Shown piece by piece: positions 61,607 through 64,000 of a DNA stretch of 64,000 nucleotides. Each line of letters begins with the position of its first letter. Position 1 is the first letter of the stretch. Source of the stretch: Acidobacteriaceae bacterium (GTDB lineage: Bacteria > Acidobacteriota > Terriglobia > Terriglobales > Acidobacteriaceae). Position numbers and translations under genes: made by a program. The stretch lies in the NCBI GenBank assembly GCA_030041305.1, contig JASHOC010000276.1, positions 1 through 64,000 on the forward strand, given 5' to 3'. Below the pieces are notes generated by a model that had not been told where the DNA came from, did not search any database, and worked only from the letters and a program-made list of their open reading frames with translations.

Positions 61607-62758
61607 CTAAGGCCGGAGCTTCCGCTCCGGCCTTTTTGTGGTGCGCGCGCGCAGCTCCGAGCGGTAAAGCTTCTCCCAGTCGTCGGCGCGTCGATCGATG
61701 CTGAACTGCGCTCGAATGCGCTCGCGGGCGGCGCTGCCCAGCGCCTGGCGAGTCGATGCGGGCTGGCCCATCAAATCGAGCATTGCGGCGGCAAGCATGC
61801 GAGAATCGCGCGGTGGAACCAGCACGCCTCGATCACCGGCGAGTTCGCGCACCCCTCCAACATCGGTGGCGACCACCGGTTTTTCCATGGCCATGGCTTC
61901 GCCCACCGCCAGAGGCATGCCCTCCCACGCCGACGACATCACAAATGCGTCGGCCGCGTCCAGCAGAGCGGGAACATCGCGGCGGCGGCCCAGCCAACGC
62001 ACGCGATCCTGGGCGGCGCTCTGCGGCAAAGCAGCATTGCGGTCCGCGACGCCAGATCCAGCGCCGCCTCCATCCTTGGCCGCGCCGGCGATCCAAAGTT
62101 GGGTTTGCGGTAAGGCCACACGCACTTCAGCGAAAGCGCGAAGAAGATTGGGAAAGTCCTTGGCGGGAACCAGACGGCCGGCCGCAAGCCAGATGAAATC
62201 CGAGTGCGCGTGCATTTGGGCGCGGATGTTCGCGCGGCGGATGGGATCGGGCGAAAACTCCGCGGCGTCGATGCCGTTGGTGAGAACGAGGCATTTACGG
62301 CGTGGAATCGCTCCCAGCCGGATGAAACGCTGTGCGACGGCCTGGCTCACCGCCGTGGTGCAGCGGCTCAACGGGTCAGTCATCCGGTAGGCGAGCATGC
62401 GAGGCCAGCCGCCTTCATACACGTTGTGAACTGTGCAGAGAACTGTGGGCGCGGAAACCAACAGCTTCAGTAGCCGGGCGACCATGTTGGCGTGAAAGCT
62501 GTGGCTATGGACGAGATCGGGGCGGAAGTCGCGGAGAAAGCGGCGGGCGCGCGCGAGACCGGCGAAGGCGCTTTCCGGCGATCGAATCATACCGAGCCGC
62601 ACGACGGGAAGTTCCGTGGACCACTCCTCGGCGAAGCGTGGCTGCAGAACCATCAGCGCCACGGAATGGCCACGTTGCGCCATGCGCGCAGCTAAGGCAA
62701 GGGTCTGGCGTTCTGCTCCGCCGACTCCGAGCGAAGTAAGCACGTAAACGATGCGCAT
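61607..62758 (-). CDS. Family 4 glycosyltransferase
   Basis: 383 aa from MRIVYVLTSLGVGGAERQ. GT-B fold: N-domain 'LTSLGVGGAERQTLALAARMAQRGHSV' (~6-32) and 'DLVHSHSFHANMVARLL'; C-domain with 'AAGRLVPAKDFPNLLRAF' and the nucleotide-sugar loop 'ADAFVMSSAWEGMPLAVGEAMAMEKPVVATDVGGVREL' (E-x7-E). Transfers a sugar from an activated donor onto an envelope glycan or lipid. Its 3' end runs through the convergent terminator hairpin. Acceptor not predictable. Confidence 0.93.
   Translation of the reverse strand: MRIVYVLTSLGVGGAERQTLALAARMAQRGHSVALMVLQPRFAEEWSTELPVVRLGMIRSPESAFAGLARARRFLRDFRPDLVHSHSFHANMVARLLKLLVSAPTVLCTVHNVYEGGWPRMLAYRMTDPLSRCTTAVSQAVAQRFIRLGAIPRRKCLVLTNGIDAAEFSPDPIRRANIRAQMHAHSDFIWLAAGRLVPAKDFPNLLRAFAEVRVALPQTQLWIAGAAKDGGGAGSGVADRNAALPQSAAQDRVRWLGRRRDVPALLDAADAFVMSSAWEGMPLAVGEAMAMEKPVVATDVGGVRELAGDRGVLVPPRDSRMLAAAMLDLMGQPASTRQALGSAARERIRAQFSIDRRADDWEKLYRSELRARTTKRPERKLRP
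61611..61637 (+). terminator. Intrinsic terminator of the second TonB receptor
   Basis: Perfect 9-bp stem GGCCGGAGC/GCTCCGGCC with a TTCC loop, followed by TTTTT. It overlaps the 3' coding end of the convergent GT4 gene, whose last residues (RPERKLRP) are encoded by the hairpin. Confidence 0.93.
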
Positions 62759-62845
62759 GGAGCGCGCGCTTGCGAAGAGATTCAAGTGCAATGATCATAA
62801 CCCAGCGGGCCGTCGCCGGGTCAGCGAGTCAAAGGAGATGTCTTC

Positions 62846-64000
62846 TCAGTGCCCCGGCATCATGCCCCAGAGCATGGCCAGGGTCATGCCGATCACGATG
62901 ACGCTGGTGGCCCACGCGATCCAGTTCCAGAGCCGCGAGTTCTTGTGGTCGCCCATCAGGTCGCTGCGGTTGATGAGAAGCAGCATGAGGATGATGACCA
63001 CGGGAAGAAGAACGCCGTTCAACACCTGGGAAAGGATGGCCACGTTGATCAGTTGGGAATCGGGAAGGACGAGGACGGTCAACCCTCCGCCGACGATCAG
63101 CAGGGTGTAAAGCCAGTAGAAAAACGGCGCTTCTTTGAAGCCCTTGTCCACGCCCGATTCGAAACCCAAGCCTTCGCAAACCGTGTAGGCCGTGGAAAGC
63201 GGGAGAATGGACGCAGCAAACAGCGAAGCGTTGAAGAGCCCGAAGGCGAAGAGAATGAAAGCGTAGTCGCCGGCCAGCGGGCGCATGGCTTCGGCGGCGT
63301 CGGCGGCCACTTGAATCGCCCCCATGCCATGAACGTAGAGCGTGGCCGCACAGGCCACCACGATAAACCAGGCGATAAGATCGGTGAAAAAACAGCCCAC
63401 CACCACGTCAAGCCGCGAAGCGGGATAATCCTTGACCGGAATGCCTTTTTCCACCACCGAGGATTGCAGGTAGAACTGCATCCAGGGCGCAATGGTGGTG
63501 CCCACCACGCCGATGGCCATGTAGATGTACGCCTTGTCGCTCCATACCGATTTGCCGGGAAGCTTGACGGTGGCCAGCAGCGCCTCGTGCCAGTTGGGCT
63601 GGGCGAGCACGCCCGCGAAAATGTAAGCGATATAGACCAGCGAGGCCGTAAGGAAGATCTTCTCCGTGCTCTTGTAATCGCCGCGCAGCACCAGCAGCCA
63701 CACCAAAAATGCGCAAATCGGCACGGAGATGAACTTGGCCACGTGAAACAGCCGCATCGAGCCGGCGATGCCGATGAACTCTGTCACCACGTTGGTGTAA
63801 TTCACCGCCACCAGGAGGAGCATCATCACAAAGGTGAGGCGCAGGCCGAATTCTTCCCGGATAAGGTCGCTCAACCCTTTGCCGGTGACCACCCCCATGC
63901 GTGCGCACATCTCCTGCACCACGATCAGCGCGATGGTGATCGGGATCATGGACCAGAGAAGCGTGTACCCATATTGCGCGCCGGCCTGCGAATAGGTGAA
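62846..64000 (-). CDS. Nramp-family divalent metal transporter (5' end outside window)
   Basis: 384 codons visible, open to the right edge. The ORF-track start at 63949 is internal: codons further up read 'FTYSQAGAQYGYTLLWSM', the TM2-type sequence of the family. Ten or so TMs are visible. The TM6 metal-binding motif, MPHN in MntH, is replaced here by 'GTTIAPWMQFYLQSS', so the coordinating Met is Ala. Such changes are described for Nramp-related magnesium transporters, so the substrate may not be Mn or Fe. The TM1 DPGN motif is beyond the edge. Confidence 0.88.
   Translation of the reverse strand, partial: FTYSQAGAQYGYTLLWSMIPITIALIVVQEMCARMGVVTGKGLSDLIREEFGLRLTFVMMLLLVAVNYTNVVTEFIGIAGSMRLFHVAKFISVPICAFLVWLLVLRGDYKSTEKIFLTASLVYIAYIFAGVLAQPNWHEALLATVKLPGKSVWSDKAYIYMAIGVVGTTIAPWMQFYLQSSVVEKGIPVKDYPASRLDVVVGCFFTDLIAWFIVVACAATLYVHGMGAIQVAADAAEAMRPLAGDYAFILFAFGLFNASLFAASILPLSTAYTVCEGLGFESGVDKGFKEAPFFYWLYTLLIVGGGLTVLVLPDSQLINVAILSQVLNGVLLPVVIILMLLLINRSDLMGDHKNSRLWNWIAWATSVIVIGMTLAMLWGMMPGH

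Overview
The window is high-GC bacterial chromosome, most likely from an Acidobacteriota genome (class Terriglobia). This is inferred from gene families rather than from a marker gene: two Oar-like TonB-dependent receptors with N-terminal carboxypeptidase-regulatory domains, a MacB-type permease of the 'acidobacterial duplicated orphan permease' (ADOP) kind, a Cys-cluster/DUF1761-like membrane protein, a DUF5666 protein and many short intergenic repeats. Gene order is loose: short operons and single genes on both strands, no rRNA or tRNA seen, no prophage, no insertion sequence with a transposase, no CRISPR array.

Layout. 0-14 kb: large TonB receptor with a promoter-like site and terminator, msrA, a secreted unknown, an alpha/beta hydrolase, an ADHFE1-like hydroxyacid-oxoacid transhydrogenase next to a PagL-like lipid A deacylase, and a 603-aa protein ending in a LAS-metallopeptidase-like motif set. 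14-20.5 kb: secreted propeller-like protein behind paired dyad sites, maf, an old yellow enzyme, a Cys-cluster membrane protein, a MerR regulator, a zinc-ribbon microprotein and a gamma-carbonic-anhydrase-like protein. 20.7-27.4 kb: tolC-hlyD-RND efflux operon ending in a yceH-like gene. 27.4-34 kb: giant secreted GH2 enzyme, rpmE with a textbook terminator, a coupled HEPN/unknown gene pair, and a dus gene whose frame is broken at an inserted repeat phrase. 34-46 kb: ADOP permease, amino-acid permease, a coupled PTPS-PTPS-folE pterin operon, GT2, TlpA lipoprotein, vapBC, a YpdA-like reductase and an orphan sensor kinase. 46-57 kb: S1-protease-like lipoprotein, macro domain protein, aldo/keto reductase, siroheme synthase plus siroheme sulfite/nitrite reductase, pyrD, purQ and a CpsB/YwqE-like phosphatase. 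57-64 kb: DUF5666 protein plus second TonB receptor, GT4 glycosyltransferase, and an Nramp-type transporter cut by the window edge.

How genes may work together: siroheme synthase supplies the cofactor for the adjacent reductase; FolE makes the substrate for the two PTPS paralogues; TolC/HlyD/RND form a tripartite pump; PagL, the TonB receptors and the lipoproteins shape the diderm envelope; VapB neutralises VapC.

Less ordinary content: (1) the HEPN/unknown pair at 31.6-32.5 kb, the best candidate for an undescribed small two-component (toxin-antitoxin-like) module; (2) several families of short intergenic repeats, one of which lies inside dus at the point where the reading frame changes; (3) the LAS-like protein without a signal peptide; (4) hairpin and dyad elements upstream of the sulfite reductase and of the propeller-like protein. 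All assignments are from reading the sequence; no database search was run.
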